DNA from: Prunella strophiata
Taxonomy: Eukaryota; Chordata; Aves; Passeriformes; Prunellidae
Length of the DNA stretch: 64,000 nucleotides
Assembly (NCBI GenBank): GCA_036583965.1
Contig: JAZBQD010000013.1
Coordinates: forward strand, 13,726,618-13,790,617
Direction: 5' to 3'
Shown in pieces: positions 34,211 to 47,769 of this stretch. The notes beneath the pieces are model-generated. The model was not told the origin of the DNA. It did not search any database and saw only the letters and a list, made by a program, of their open reading frames with translations. A program made the translations under genes and the position numbers. Position 1 is the stretch's first letter, and every line of letters starts with the position of its first letter.

Positions 34211-34664
34211 GGGTGGCCAGTTACCTGTTATGGTGGCCAGTTACCTGTTTGGGTAGCCAGTTACCCACTGGGGTAGCCAGTTACCTGTTAGGGTAGCCAG
34301 TTACCTGTTAGGGTGGCCAGTTACCTGTTAGGGTAGCCAGTTACCCACTGGGGTAGCCAGTTACCTGTTAGGGTAGCCAGTTACCTGTTAGGGTGGCCAG
34401 TTACCCACTGGGGTAGCCAGTTACCTGTTTGGGTAGCCAGTTACCCTTTAGGGTAGCCAGTTACCTGTTTGGGTAGCCAGTTACCCACTGGGGTAGCCAG
34501 TTACCTGTTAGGGTGGCCAGTTACCTGTTAGGGTAGCCAGTTACCTGTTTGGGTGGCCAGTTACCCGTGGGTAGCCAGTTACCTGTTTGGGTAGCCAGTT
34601 ACCTGTTAGGGTGGCCAGTTACCTGTTTGGGTAGCCAGTTACCTGTTTGGGTAGCCAGTTACCT
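34211..34664 (+). repeat. 20-bp minisatellite with TTAGGG
   Basis: About 23 units of GGGTAGCCAGTTACCTGTTA, with GGGTGGCC and CCCACTG variants. The junction between units often reads CTGTTAGGGT, so the telomeric hexamer TTAGGG appears in about nine units at 20-base or larger spacing. Confidence 0.97.
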
Positions 34665-35494
34665 CTGTCAGAGTGAAGCTGCACCCTGGCATTTGAAGCT
34701 GCTGGTATTGGAACCCCTGGGGCAGGCTGTGCTGGAGTGGTTTTCCATTTGAACATCCCCCGAGTGACCTCTCCGTGTTTGCCCAGCAGCCCAGGCCACC
34801 TGAGCAGCCATGGAGAGGCACCAGGGGCTCCTCCAGGAGACCCTCTCACACCAAAGCATTTGTAAAAGGTTTGGCTGAATTTTTCCTGTTTGTTGTGGCT
34901 GATAAGGGAACCTGGAGCAAGCAATGTGAGTTTGCTCAGCTAAACCCCTCCGTGCCTGTCCTCTTGTCCTGCAGAGCAGATCAGCTCTGCCAGGGGAGCT
35001 CCCTCTGGGAGCATGGCTGGGGCAGCACTTGGGATACACTAAGGAACCAGAGGTGCTATTTGTGCCTGCTGTAAAGACTGCACAGATGAGATAATGCACA
35101 TTTATATTTGTAATGACAGAAGCTTGGATTAGTTGCTGAGGAAAACTTGCCCTGTTTTGGATTTTCAGTAGTGTGCACTTTTTTAAGCCTAAGGAATGCA
35201 TTTAGAAAGATAGAGGAAAAAAGTTAAAAGGGAATGATACTATAAAAGTCCTTTATTTCCCCCATATTCCTTCTTGCATGACTGAACTAGGTTTTATATG
35301 TTTTGATGATACCACAAATGTGACATTTCAGCTGAGAGCTATAGAGCCCTGAAAATAAAAATGTGTCCTGGAAGCACTGATGGATCTCTGACAAGGCTGG
35401 AGCTTCCAAACGAATGGGAAGTGATGACAAGCCTTGCACACAAAATGAATGGGTTCAGCCTGAGCTGCAGCCTCTCTCATTTGCCTGGCACTGC
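34665..35494 (+). other. Intron spacer
   Basis: About 830 bases of unique sequence between two arrays, nothing recognised. Confidence 0.55.
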
Positions 35495-35670
35495 TCTGTG
35501 CAGGACATTGTCTCAGAGCTCTGGGGTAAATGTCTGTGCAGGACATTGTCTAAAAGCCCTGGATAACTGTGCAGGACATTGTCTGAGAGCCCTGGGGTGA
35601 ATGTCTGTGCAGGACATTGTCTGAGAGCTCTGGGATCAATGTCTGTGCAGGACATTGTCTCAGAGCCCCT
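35495..35670 (+). repeat. 38-bp repeat, five copies
   Basis: Units begin CTGTGCAGGACATTGTCT at about 35499, 35537, 35569, 35607 and 35645. The third copy is shortened. The last unit runs without a break into the 18-bp array that follows. Confidence 0.93.
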
Positions 35671-38600
35671 CTCTGTGCCAGTGCCCCCTCTCTGTGCAGT
35701 GCCCCCTCTCTGTGCAGTGCCCCCTCTCTGTGCAGTGCCCCCTCTCTGTGCCAGTGCCACTCCCTGTGCCAGTGCCCCTCTCTGTGCCAGTGCCCCCTCC
35801 CTGTGCCCGTGCCCCCTCCCTGTGCCAGTGCCCCCTCCCTGTGCCAGTGCCCCTCTCTGTGCCAGTGCCACTCCCTGTGCCAGTGCCACTCCCTGTGCCA
35901 GTGCCACTCCCTGTGCCAGTGCCCCCTCCCTGTGCCAGTGCCCCCTCCCTGTGCCAGTGCCCATCTCTGTGCCAGTGTCCCCTCTCTGTGCCAGTGTCCC
36001 CTCTCTGTGCCAGTGCCCCCTCTCTGTGCAGTGCCCCCTCTCTGTGCCAGTGCCACTCCCTGTGCCAGTGTCCCCTCTCTGTGCCAGTGCCCCCTCCCTG
36101 TGCCAGTGTCCCCTCTCTGTGCCAGTGCCCCCTCTCTGTGCAGTGCCCCCTCTCTGTGCCAGTGCCACTCCCTGTGCCAGTGCCCATCTCTGTGCCAGTG
36201 CCACTCCCTGTGCCAGTGCCACTCCCTGTGCCAGTGCCCCCTCTCTGTGCCAGTGCCCCTCTCTGTGCCAGTGCCACTCCCTGTGCCAGTGCCACTCCCT
36301 GTGCCAGTGCCCATCTCTGTGCCAGTGCCACTCCCTGTGCCAGTGCCCATCTCTGTGCCAGTGTCCCCTCTCTGTGCCAGTGCCACTCCCTGTGCCAGTG
36401 CCCCCTCTCTGTGCCAGTGTCCCCTCTCTGTGCCAGTGCCCCCTCTCTGTGCCAGTGCCACTCCCTGTGCCAGTGCCCATCTCTGTGCCAGTGCCACTCC
36501 CTGTGCCAGTGCCCCCTCCCTGTGCCAGTGCCCATCTCTGTGCCAGTGTCCCCTCTCTGTGCCAGTGCCCATCTCTGTGCCAGTGTCCCCTCTCTGTGCC
36601 AGTGCCACTCCCTGTGCCAGTGTCCCCTCTCTGTGCCAGTGTCCCCTCTCTGTGCCAGTGCCACTCCCTGTGCCAGTGCCCATCTCTGTGCCAGTGTCCC
36701 CTCTCTGTGCCCGTGCCCCCTCTCTGTGCCAGTGCCACTCCCTGTGCCAGTGCCCCTCTCTGTGCCAGTGCCCCTCTCTGTGCCAGTGCCACTCCCTGTG
36801 CCAGTGCCACTCCCTGTGCCAGTGCCCCTCTCTGTGCCAGTGCCACTCCCTGTGCCAGTGCCACTCCCTGTGCCAGTGCCCCCTCTCTGTGCAGTGCCCC
36901 CTCTCTGTGCAGTGCCCCCTCTCTGTGCAGTGCCCCCTCTCTGTGCCAGTTGCCCCTCTCTGTGCAGTGCCCCCTCTCTGTGCAGTGCCCCCTCTCTGTG
37001 CCAGTGTCCCCTCTCTGTGCCAGTGCCACTCCCTGTGCCAGTGTCCCCTCTCTGTGCCAGTGCCACTCTCTGTGCCAGTGCCCCTCTCTGTGCCAGTGCC
37101 CCCTCTCTGTGCAGTGCCCCCTCTCTGTGCCAGTGCCACTCCCTGTGCCAGTGCCCATCTCTGTGCCAGTGTCCCCTCTCTGTGCCAGTGCCCCCTCTCT
37201 GTGCAGTGCCCCCTCTCTGTGCAGTGCCCCCTCTCTGTGCCAGTGCCCCTCTCTGTGCCAGTGCCCCTCTCTGTGCCAGTGCCACTCCCTGTGCCAGTGC
37301 CCCTCTCTGTGCCAGTGCCACTCCCTGTGCCAGTGCCCCTCTCTGTGCCAGTGCCCCCTCTCTGTGCCAGTGCCCCTCTCTGTGCCAGTGCCACTCCCTG
37401 TGCCAGTGCCCCCTCTCTGTGCAGTGCCCCCTCTCTGTGCCAGTGCCACTCCCTGTGCCAGTGCCCATCTCTGTGCCAGTGTCCCCTCTCTGTGCCAGTG
37501 CCCCTCTCTGTGCCAGTGCCACTCCCTGTGCCAGTGCCCATCTCTGTGCCAGTGCCCCTCTCTGTGCCAGTGCCACTCCCTGTGCCAGTGTCCCTCCCTG
37601 TGCCAGTGCCACTCCCTGTGCCAGTGCCACTCTCTGTGCCAGTGCCCCCTCTCTGTGCCAGTGCCCCTCTCTGTGCCAGTGCCACCCCCTGTGCCAGTGC
37701 CCCCTCTCTGTGCCCGTGCCCCCTCCCTGTGCCAGTGCCCCCTCTCTGTGCCAGTGCCCCCTCTCTGTGCCCGTGCCCCCTCCTGTGCCAGTGCCCCCTC
37801 CTGTGCCAGTGCCCATCTCTGTGCCAGTGTCCCCTCTCTGTGCCAGTGCCCCCTCTCTGTGCCAGTGCCCCCTCCCTGTGCCAGTGCCACTCCCTGTGCC
37901 AGTGCCCCCTCCCTGTGCCAGTGCCACTCCCTGTGCCAGTGCCACTCCCTGTGCCAGTGCCACTCTCTGTGCCCATGCCACTCTCTGTGCCAGTGCCCCT
38001 CTCTGTGCCAGTGCCACTCTCTGTGCCAGTGCCCCCTCCCTGTGCCAGTGCCCCCTCTCTGTGCCAGTGCCCCTCTCTGTGCCAGTGCCCCTCTCTGTGC
38101 CAGTGCCACCACCCTGTGCCAGTGCCACTCCCTGTTCCAGTGCCCCCTCCCTGTGCCCGTGCCCCCTCTCTGTGCCAGTGTCCCCTCTCTGTGCCCGTGC
38201 CACTCTCTGTGCCAGTGCCCCCTCTCTGTGCCAGTGCCCCCTCTCTGTGCCAGTGCCACTCTCTGTGCCAGTGCCCCTCTCGTGCCAGTGCCCCCTCTCT
38301 GTGCCAGTGTCCCCTCTCTGTGCCTGTGCCACTCTCTGTGCCAGTGCCACTCCCTGTGCCAGTGCCCCCTCTCTGTGCCAGTGCCCCCTCTCTGTGCCAG
38401 TGCCACTCTCTGTGCCAGTGCCCCCTCCCTGTGCCAGTGCCCCCTCCCTGTGCCAGTGCCCCTCTCTGTGCCAGTGCCCCCTCCCTGTGCCAGTGCCCCT
38501 CTCTGTGCCAGTGCCACTCCCTGTGCCAGTGCCCCTCTCTGTGCCAGTGCCACTCCCTGTGCCAGTGCCCCTCTCTGTGCCAGTGCCACTCTCTGTGCCA

Positions 38601-38690
38601 GTGCCCCCACCCTGTGCCAGTGCCCCCTCTCTGTGCCAGTGCCCCCTCTCTGTGCCAGTGCCCCTCTCTGTGCCAGTGCCACTCTCTGTG
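35666..38690 (+). repeat. 18-bp minisatellite, CTCTGTGCCAGTGCCCC
   Basis: About 3.0 kb (roughly 165 units) of an 18-base unit, TCTCTGTGCCAGTGCCCC, with TCCCTGTGCCAGTGCCAC, GTCCCC, CATC and CTGTGCAG variants and 17-19 base lengths. It is stop-free in several frames on both strands because the length is a multiple of three, giving apparent proteins of about 1000 residues rich in Cys-Gln-Cys-Pro or His-Trp-His-Arg. There is no splice, start or codon evidence that any is real. Confidence 0.98.
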
Positions 38691-41600
38691 CTGCTGCTGC
38701 TGGGCTGGCTCAGCTGGCCTGGGAGGTGGCTCAGCCACGTTCAGCTTAGGACTCTGAAGGACAGTACAGAGAGCAATATTTCACATTTTGTACACAGGCT
38801 CTCCCGTGACAGAACGTCTGCCAGCTCCAAGAAAACATAAGCTAAAAATAAAGGTAAATTTCAGAGCACTTGGAAAAAAAATTGTGCAGCCTAAACATAT
38901 AGTCTGATGAGAGTGAAAGTAGCTTATATTTTGGGAACTAAATATAGATAAGTGTATTCTAGTGTTCTCTGTTTAATTTGAGAGTATGGCAGAACTGCAG
39001 CTCTGTTCTCTATTGATGAAAATTGGTGTCAGACTGCAAATCTTATTGGCAGAAGGACAAATGTGATCAAAGCCCAGTCTGCTGCTGCAGCTGTGCTGTG
39101 ATCAGGATGTGGTGCTGCAGCTTCATGCTCTGCCCCCTCTGCCTTTGGGTTTGAGTCTGTCCCTGCTGGGGAGGCCCCTGCTGGGCGAGGCTGAAGGCTG
39201 CCAGGGCAGCCCACAGAGCTCTGCCAGAGCAGGGAGATGGTTCTGGCTGCTGTCCTGGCTGGCCCCTAGCTGACAGCACATCAGGAATTTATACCACAGT
39301 GATAATACGTTGTAGTGCCAGTAACTTTTTATAACACTCATAAAATTCCTTATTCCTGTGGGGAAGCATTCCTGCAGTGTGGGCAGTCAAATGATCACTT
39401 TCAGATGTCAGAGGGGACTGGGACATTGGTCCCTTGCCAGCTCTGTGTGGAGGTGACCAGATTTTCTAGGCTCCACGTCAGAGAGAAGCAGTTTGGGGAG
39501 CTGCAAGGAGGAGGAATGCAGTCACCCCCCTGGGATTAGCCTTACAAGCCCTCAGGCAAGCCAGGAATGTCTCTCCCCTTTCTCACATCTGCCTCCTGTT
39601 CCTCTGCCATACCTTGAAAGTCAGATCCTGAACGACCACATCAAGCAGCCATCACAACCTGCTGTGTTATTTCATTTAAAGTCACTCTGGTTTATAATTT
39701 AATCCTTGCCCTACATTCCTTTGGTACAATATGTGTAAGTATTTTCCAGGGTTCATTCTGTCCTGCTCGTGCCAGCTACAAAAACTGCCAGACCTGAAGA
39801 AAATGTGAGCAATGAGGCAGTGCCTGCAGCAGGGCTGTGCCTGGTGCTGCCAGGCCAGGCTGGGGCAGGAATGCACTGGTGCATGGAGAGCACCAGGGCA
39901 TGGAGGTGATTTCTGTTATCACTGGAAATGAGTGGTAAACGAGCTAAACACAGCTCAGATATCACAGCTCAGATATCACAGCCTGCTGAACTGGGCCAGC
40001 TCTGATGGGTCAGGGAGTGAGAATCATCCCCCAGGAAAGTGCATGGGCACAGCTGAGCTTCAGTACCTGCTTTGCTTTCTGTTTGCTGGGGGAACAGAGA
40101 GTTTCTGTTGAAATCCTTCTTGTTTCCTGGTATAACAGAGTAAAAGATACTGGGGAAAACTTCAGGTTTCTTACAGGAAGGTAATACAGGCACAGGAGCC
40201 TTGAGATGCCTTAAGATTCCACAGTCACTCCTTTTGTTTGCTCTTGTGCTCTCATTTTATGATACTTCCAAGGTATTTGTGAGCTTTTTTTTCTAATATT
40301 CTCCTAAGTGATTTCCTGTCTAAACAATTGCATTATTATTGCAATAGCTGATGTGCTTATTCCTGCAATTAAACACTGCAAAAGTAAGTAGTTCTGGCCT
40401 GAAAGACCTACAGACACCAATATTTCATTTCTCCTGCATGACTAGTAGCTTGAAGGGTAATGATCCTGATGCCAAGGTCCAAACCTTGAGCCCTTCTGTT
40501 GTGTTGGATCAAAGGTGGGCTGGGCTGTGGTTGCCTTCAGAGCATTTGGTTTAAGTTACTGTGGATACAGTTTGTGAGACTCATGGGAATAGAGCCATGA
40601 AAGAGAAATGCTATTTAACTATAAAATACCTAAAATGCTGTGGGGTCAAGAAAGGACTTTTGCACTGACATTTGAGTAGGTCAAGCACTGAAATAATGCA
40701 GGTGGAGTTCCTATTTTGTTACTGGATGTGTCAATTCCTCCCAGTTAATGTATTTACAGATTACATAGATCCCTTAGCAGTGTGATATCTCCTCTCTGTT
40801 AATGATATTTGAAACAGCAGAATGTCCCTGGGAAAAATCTTGTCATATACTGTGCTTTGGCTTTAATTAAGCTTCAAGCAACCTTTATCTTCTAAAAATC
40901 ATGTGTGAGTAAGATATAGATGATGTTTAATTTGAAATAGAAATAGCATCAATTTAGAGTCATCCATTTAAAGATACATGCATACAATTCTTCATAGGAG
41001 GAAGATCTAAGGTGGCAGTTTTTTGGATTTTTTTCAGATAAAATATCTACATAAAGCAACTACCAGACACCAGTGAGAATGATTACTTAGTTCAAGTTAA
41101 GGGCAGAAAGAAATAGAAGAGTGTGGCTCTAGCCTGCCTTTATTTTCATTCATAGACAGATTTACCAGTCAGTTATGTTGGAATCTCTTGGCAATGGATA
41201 ACTTGACAAAGCAGACAAAAATCTATTTATTATTAAATCTTCATATTCCTGTACTACTGGCATTAAATTTCTTTTAGACAAATGCAAGTTAAAAAACAAG
41301 TAATGTATTTTTGTAGAGATGATAGGGAACTGAACTAATCTCAGGAAACAGCACATCCTGAGGCTGTTGAGTTTATCAAACATGTTCATCATGAAGGGCC
41401 ATTGTGCACTGGCAGTCAAATGTCAATTAAAACCAGATCTTCAGAAATAAGTGCCTTGTCTAAATAGAGATGCAATTTCAAAAGCAACAAGTGCCCCAAA
41501 TGGAATAATGTAGGAATTAAACATGTCAAATTTCCTGGTGATTGGAGTACTGAATTTGACATTTGTGGAGAGAAGAGGAGGAAGTTGGGCTGAAAGCTCA

Positions 41601-44600
41601 GCTGTGGGTCAGCCCCACTGTAGCACAGCCAGGTAAAGAGGTAAAGACCATTTCAGTGTGAGCCACGTTCTGTGTTTGCAGTAAAGCTGTGTGAGAAAAG
41701 CAATGGCTCTTGAACCTCTAAATTCTCATGTAAGGTAGAGGAAGAGTTTCTCTTGTTGTGTGGCCAGCTTTGGCTGAGGATCTTTGTTCTGTAGCTGTGC
41801 TCTGTAAGATGCAGAGCCTCTCCTCAAACCTGGCAGCTGCTGCTCCTGGAGAAACCAGAGCCTTGTAAAGCCTGTCCTAGGGAAAAGAGAAACGCAGATG
41901 CTAAACCATAAAAATACCTTTAAAGTTGTATCAGTTGCATAAGGAAGAGAAGAAGTCCCTTCCAGGAATGTTCTGTCTCTGTGGCAGCACTCAGTGGTGC
42001 TGTCAGGCAGCTCTTGGAGCAGGAGGGCTGAGCTGAGCAGGCTGAGTCAGCCCTGGCTGAAGGGCTGTGCTCCCTCCTGGGGGGACAGGCACCCCCTCTG
42101 GGCCATGGGCAAGTCTGACACTGGCACAGGGCAGGGGGCACAGGCCAGCTCCAGCTCTTCTTTTAGCTGCTCTAAGAATGGGAGCATTTGCCCAGCTGGG
42201 AGAAAAGATCAGCTCAGACATTGTTTTCTGCCCATTCATGATTGTGCCTCACATGGACATATTGTAATTTTAATGTGAATGTGTATTTTCCCACATTTAT
42301 CATGGCCTGAGGTAGGTTGGTGAAAGTTTTTCCTGTCTCCTGTTGGCATGAGCTTATATGGAGTTCAGCAGTGGAGGGGCTGCATGAGAATTAGATATTT
42401 CCAGCTTGTTCTGCAAAGAGGCTGCTCGGGGTGAGCCTGTAAAACAAAGCACTTTTCACTGTGACATAATCCTGCCTTTTTTACAAGGTTCTCAGACCAC
42501 CCGTGGTGGCCAGAGTCAGATTCTTCAATGGTGTAGAGGAAATGCAGTCAGACTGAAACATCTGGGGGAAAAGGGCCCTTGGTAATGATGGAATTTTAAA
42601 TAATTACCCATTCCATATTGTTCTTTGTTTCCCAATGGTTTGAATTGTCATGAGAGATCTTCTCAAGGTACAAAGAATTTCAGATTTCCAGTTGTTCAGA
42701 CATTGCACAAGGTTTCCAGGATGTTCAGTCCCCAGGGGCTCCTGGTTGAATGTGGGATGGCAACAAAATCTGTAAGGTTTTTTTATTGGTTTGAGAAGGA
42801 CAGGGGAGGTGAGCACTTAAATACAAAGCTGGGAAAATAAGAGGGAGCATGAAGCTGGATTATGGTGTGGCAGCATGAATCACAAGTACTGCAGTTCTTA
42901 TTTAGCCTCTCAGGGTATGTGAATGTCTTGACTTTCCAAGTGGGCACTGAAACATCTGTTGCTTTGTTTATCATCTGTATTGCTCATCCTTCAGGCCAGA
43001 AAGAAAAACAATCAGGGCAACTTTTCTGGCCCAATTTTGTCTTTTCCAGCCCTTGTAATGAGAGAGGACTTTTCACTTTCCTTGAGAAGGAAGCCCTAGG
43101 AAGTGCAGCTGGGATGTCACAGAGAGGCAGCTCTGCACCTTCTCACAAAGTTCCCACTGGCCCTGCTCCAGCCTCGTGTTTTATTGCTTGGGTTTCTTTA
43201 ATCCAGTTGCCAAAGAAGTGGCAGTTTGTGTAATATACTGATATATCCACAGCACTCTGCTCACCTGCAGACAGCAGGACATCCATCATTTTCCCTCTTA
43301 GCTCAGGCCAACCCCCTGAAATTGAACTGGCTGTGGCAGACCCTCCCCAGAACACCAGCCCTGGTATTGCAAAGCCTGCTTTGTGCAATGTGTATTTGCT
43401 GCTTTGCATCTCTCCATGCACTGAAGCATTTTTGGGGGGATGGTTTTTGTCACTACAAATTATAAATAATTGCAGGGTGTTACTTAGGACCCTTCTTTAG
43501 ACAAATGGGTTATTTGCTCTGTTGAAATACATAAGTGCTATTGGGAGGGTTTCCATAAAACCTTTGCATCACAATTTTGAAGAACATTGATGAGGTACTT
43601 TTTGTTTATTGTGACTTTTACCTTAATGTACTGATAACTTTGCTATTTGTTGCCTCTGTTTTCTGGGTGGACATGGTGACAAACGAGGACAAAAATCCAC
43701 AATACCCAGTTCTCTACTGCCTGCAGGAGCCACGTACATTTGCATAGAAGGGATGTAAAACACAGCACCCTCATTTCCACAAATGCTGTGTCTGTTTTTT
43801 TGCAAGTGTGAACAATGGCATGTAGAGCAAGATGTTTAGAAATGTTCTATGTTGGTCTGACCTTTCTCAGAGTTTAGTCTGTGCTAATATATACAGAAAA
43901 TTCTCTTTATTTGGTGCAAGGTGGAGAATTCGGGTCATGTCTCTGCTCCAGGCAAAGTAAAATTTCTTTCTTCATTCCTTCCTTGGAATAAGGAAGCTGG
44001 AGAATATCTGAGAGTGGGGAATGCTGTGGTCCAGGTGAGCAGCTCTTCTGTCTCTGTCCCCTTGTCCCCAGGAGTGCTGGCACAGGTTTAGGGTGCAGGG
44101 TTGTTCTGGGGACAGATGCATTCCCTCTGTGCTTGTTTGCCTCCAGTCCTCCACTCACAGTGCAAACGATGTAGCAACTCAGCAAAATTATTGCCACACA
44201 TTTCATTCACGTGGGCTGATGTTTTTCTAAGAAATTGGATTGTGCTTTAATGCTTCCTCAACAATTACCCAGAGCTGTGAGTGGTCCTGGTCGCAGTCCA
44301 GCTCTGCCTGAAGTGTGAGCTCAGCTGAGCCTCAGACCATTCCCAGCACGTTCCAGGGCTCAGGAGGAGCTGCCCTCGGTGCTCAGGAGGGTCACAGGGC
44401 CATCATCACCCCCAGAGCAGCTGCAGTGCAGCCCAGCCTGCCTGGGCCTGGCTCTGCTGTGAGCTCACTGCTGTCATCCCAAATCCTGGGCTCACTTCAC
44501 TCCTCTCTGTGCCCTGAAGCAGGGAAGCTGAAATCCTTCACAAAACAATTGAAGAAATCTCCCAGAATTACATTTCTCTGTTTCTGCTGGGGCTGAACTA

Positions 44601-47436
44601 AGATCCCTCACTCAGATTGCTCAGCTCAAAAGAAGGATTATACTAAAGGGAGCTGCTTTTTATTTTTTAATAGATATTTATTTTCTTTTTTATATTTTGG
44701 AGAAGTGGCTGTTCAGCTGCACCTTTTCACCAGGCTCCAAAGACCTTTGTTAGTGCACCCTCTGTTTAAAGGCAGCACTGGTGTTCTTGGGCTGAGAGGA
44801 GGATTTTGGAGGCAGATGGGGAAGGACCTGTGCAGAACATGCTCAGGAAATGTCTTCCTGAGCTGCTCTTTTATTCCCTCAGCCTCCGAGCTCTGGATGG
44901 GCTGAATTAGGTGTCATTTGTGCTGAAAAGATTGAATGGCTCTGGCAAAGTATTTATAAACCTGTGTGGTATTTTTAAAATGGAAACTTTTTATTTTGGC
45001 ATTTTAACATGTAATGTATGTCTCTTTTAATGTGCTTACTGAATCTGAATGTTTTCAGTGTTGTGTTTCAGAAATGAAATGACTCAGGGTCTTGTTTCAT
45101 ACATGCATTGTATTGAAGAAGAAAATGGATTTTTTGGCAATCTGGAATATATTACTACACTCCCTGCCTTGTTTTCTTTGTTGATCACTATAAACAGACT
45201 CCTCAGCTCTTGCTTCACTCAGCTCAGTGCCTGAGCCACCTTCTTCTGGTCTTCAGGAACTTCTGGTTTTCTGTTTCTTGTTCCATGAGCAGCAGCCAGG
45301 CAGTGCTTGTTGTCTTTGCAGACCAAATGCTGACCAACTCCCCTGAAGAGCAGAGTTTTCAGGGTGTGGTTTGTGTTGTGATATCCCACTCAACGAGATG
45401 AAGTTTAATCAGCATATTTTTAAATTATTTTTGTGTATTCTTAGTGACATTTTGGATCTGTTTTTCTTCTATGGTGAATCAGAATGGATTTAACTGAAAG
45501 CTGTTCTGAAGGAGTTTAGCAAAGTGTTTTCATAACATTTTTGTTCACCTGAGACAACATGCCCTTGAGGTTTGGTATGCAAGTGTGAAAAGCCAGAATC
45601 AGTTGATTTGCATTCTCTTTCTTGCTGCTCTCTCCATGAAACCCAAGTTCCATTTCTGTGCTGCATGCCAGGCTCTGGCCTGGATCAGCAGTGGCAAATG
45701 TGTACCATAGCTTGGCTCTGGAACCAGAAGGCAGAGCAGAGCACAGGGCACTGTCTGCAGGGGTAAATAGTGAGAAGATGGATTGGGTTCTGCTGCTGAC
45801 TCTGCACAGGACTCTCACAGCCCTGCAGCCTGAGTTTATCCTCCCTGGATGCCTGCTCAGAACAGCACCAACACCTTTCATCTGATGTGCATGTTGGACA
45901 CATTTCACACCAGCCAGGGCATGCCACACTTGCAAAGCCAAGGAAGGAACTGAGCATTTATTTGTTGTCTGTGGTGCTTGGCAGGCACAGCTAGGAGCCA
46001 CAGGGATGGACAGGCAGGTCTGTGGGGGACAGAGCTGGGGCAGCACCTGGGTAAGCCAGATAATTTAGGAGAAATGGGGTGTTACAATCAATCCCTGCTG
46101 TTAGGTGAGCACTGGGTTGATAAACTGCAAGATGAGTCAACCTGTTCAATGCCACCTGTATAAAATTACCAGATAGATAGGACTGAAGGAATAATAGAAT
46201 GCAAAATAAGACCCAGTAAGGTGCAGCAACTGTACAAGGCCAAAACTCTGTGAAAAGCTACATAATAAAGATAAATATATGCAGAGGCCAGCAGCTGAAT
46301 GTATTTGCACTGATCAGTGCCCATATTTCTGTCTGGAGTTTGCAGGTGTCAGCAGCTTCCAATGTACTCACCTTTCTGCAGCCTCTCCAACAGGCTGAAC
46401 CCTGCTGGCTTTCCTTCCTTCAGAGGCAAACAGGAGATTTAATGTCCTCTCACAACTGCCAGGCAGGTCTAAGGTGTTCCAAGACACCAGTGTGAGAGCT
46501 CAAAGTTTGCTGTTTACCAAATGCATAAAGAAAAGGGTGAAGATGAAGTGGTTATTTGAGGAGTAAAATAATGCAGGACTTGGTGGGAAGAGCTGGAAGG
46601 TGGATAAACCAGGCAGAGGTGGGAATAAATCAGTCACTCTGTCAGGCATAGAGAACAGCAGGCTGTTGTAGAAGGTGACCCCAGATCAGGTAAAGGTGTG
46701 TGAACCTTCCTTGGAAGGCTGTTTTAGAAATGAAGAGCTGGTAAGAAGTCTTGTGTAAAAGTTATACTGGACCTGTTACTTCCTAGGGATAAATTCAGTT
46801 TCTTTTAATGTATTATCCTAAGGTTGGTTTTGTCTGATCCATATTGGAGATGGATTCATAAACTGCTTTGAAACATGATTATAAAAGAACAAAGTACAGC
46901 TGCTGAGAATATGCTGGGGCCCAGCAACCTTTTCTGTCTGCATGCCCTGCCCCTGAGGTGCTCTTCCTGCAGCAGAATTGCTTTGTGTTTCCTCCTATGG
47001 AAGCCTCAATCAATAGCCAGCTTTGCTTCAGTGGCACAGTACAGTGTTATTTTAAACCAGCATCTCCTTGTTGTTAGCAATGTTTGCTTCATCAGAAACT
47101 TGTCATGCCAGCCGTGGTTTTACAGGCAATCATTCAGAGGGTTTAACTTTAGTTCAGTTACCTCTCTGAGGAGTAAATTCCTGTCTAGGAGGACTAAGTG
47201 CCTGACCTGGGGGTTGTTAACAGAGCACCAGAAGTCACTGCTATCCCCAAACAATTCTGGTTGTTAATAGTTGTTCACTTAATTGAGGTGACCTTAATAA
47301 TTCTGTGATCTATCTGCTGTTGTTTCTGTCAGACCTCCCAAGCCCCTGTAAGCCCCTTTTAGCTGGCCCTGTTTTCCTGTGTTTTAGAGCACAAATGAGC
47401 ATCCCATGGGTGCTGCAGCCTTCTCACCTTGGGCAC
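38691..47436 (+). other. Long unique intron stretch
   Basis: About 8.7 kb of mostly unique, AT-leaning sequence. I saw no exon matching ADGRD1 or another known family, no RNA gene and no tandem array. Confidence 0.5.
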
Positions 47437-47528
47437 AGCTGCTGATTGAGCTCAGCCCTCCTGCCCCATCTGACTGAGCTCAGCTCTCCTGCCCCAGCTG
47501 CTGATTGAGCTCATCCCTCCTGCCCCAG
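47437..47528 (+). repeat. Short three-copy repeat
   Basis: Three copies of about 31 bases, CAGCTGCTGATTGAGCTCA followed by GCCCTCCTGCCC; the middle copy is shorter. Confidence 0.8.
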
Positions 47529-47769
47529 GTGCCCTCCCCGTGGCTGGGTCCCCTCAAGCCAGGGGTGCTGTGGGGAGTCCTTGCCTTGCACAAACACCAC
47601 CAGCAGCACTAAAACATCAGTGTTGTTATGGGTGAAGTGTGTTACCAGCTTTATTCCCATCCTGAGCCCAAACCACAGCCCTGCACCAGCTGCCAGGACA
47701 AAACCTGACCCATCCCAGCGGGATCAGGGCTCTGGGTAAGGCAAGGTGGCATCACTGAATAGCAGCTGG
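47529..47769 (+). other. Intron spacer
   Basis: Unique sequence, nothing recognised. Confidence 0.5.

Noticed and set aside
35455..38840. Several open frames of 900-1075 codons on both strands
   Set aside because: Explained by the 18-base unit, a multiple of three without stops. The peptides are pure repeats with no independent support.
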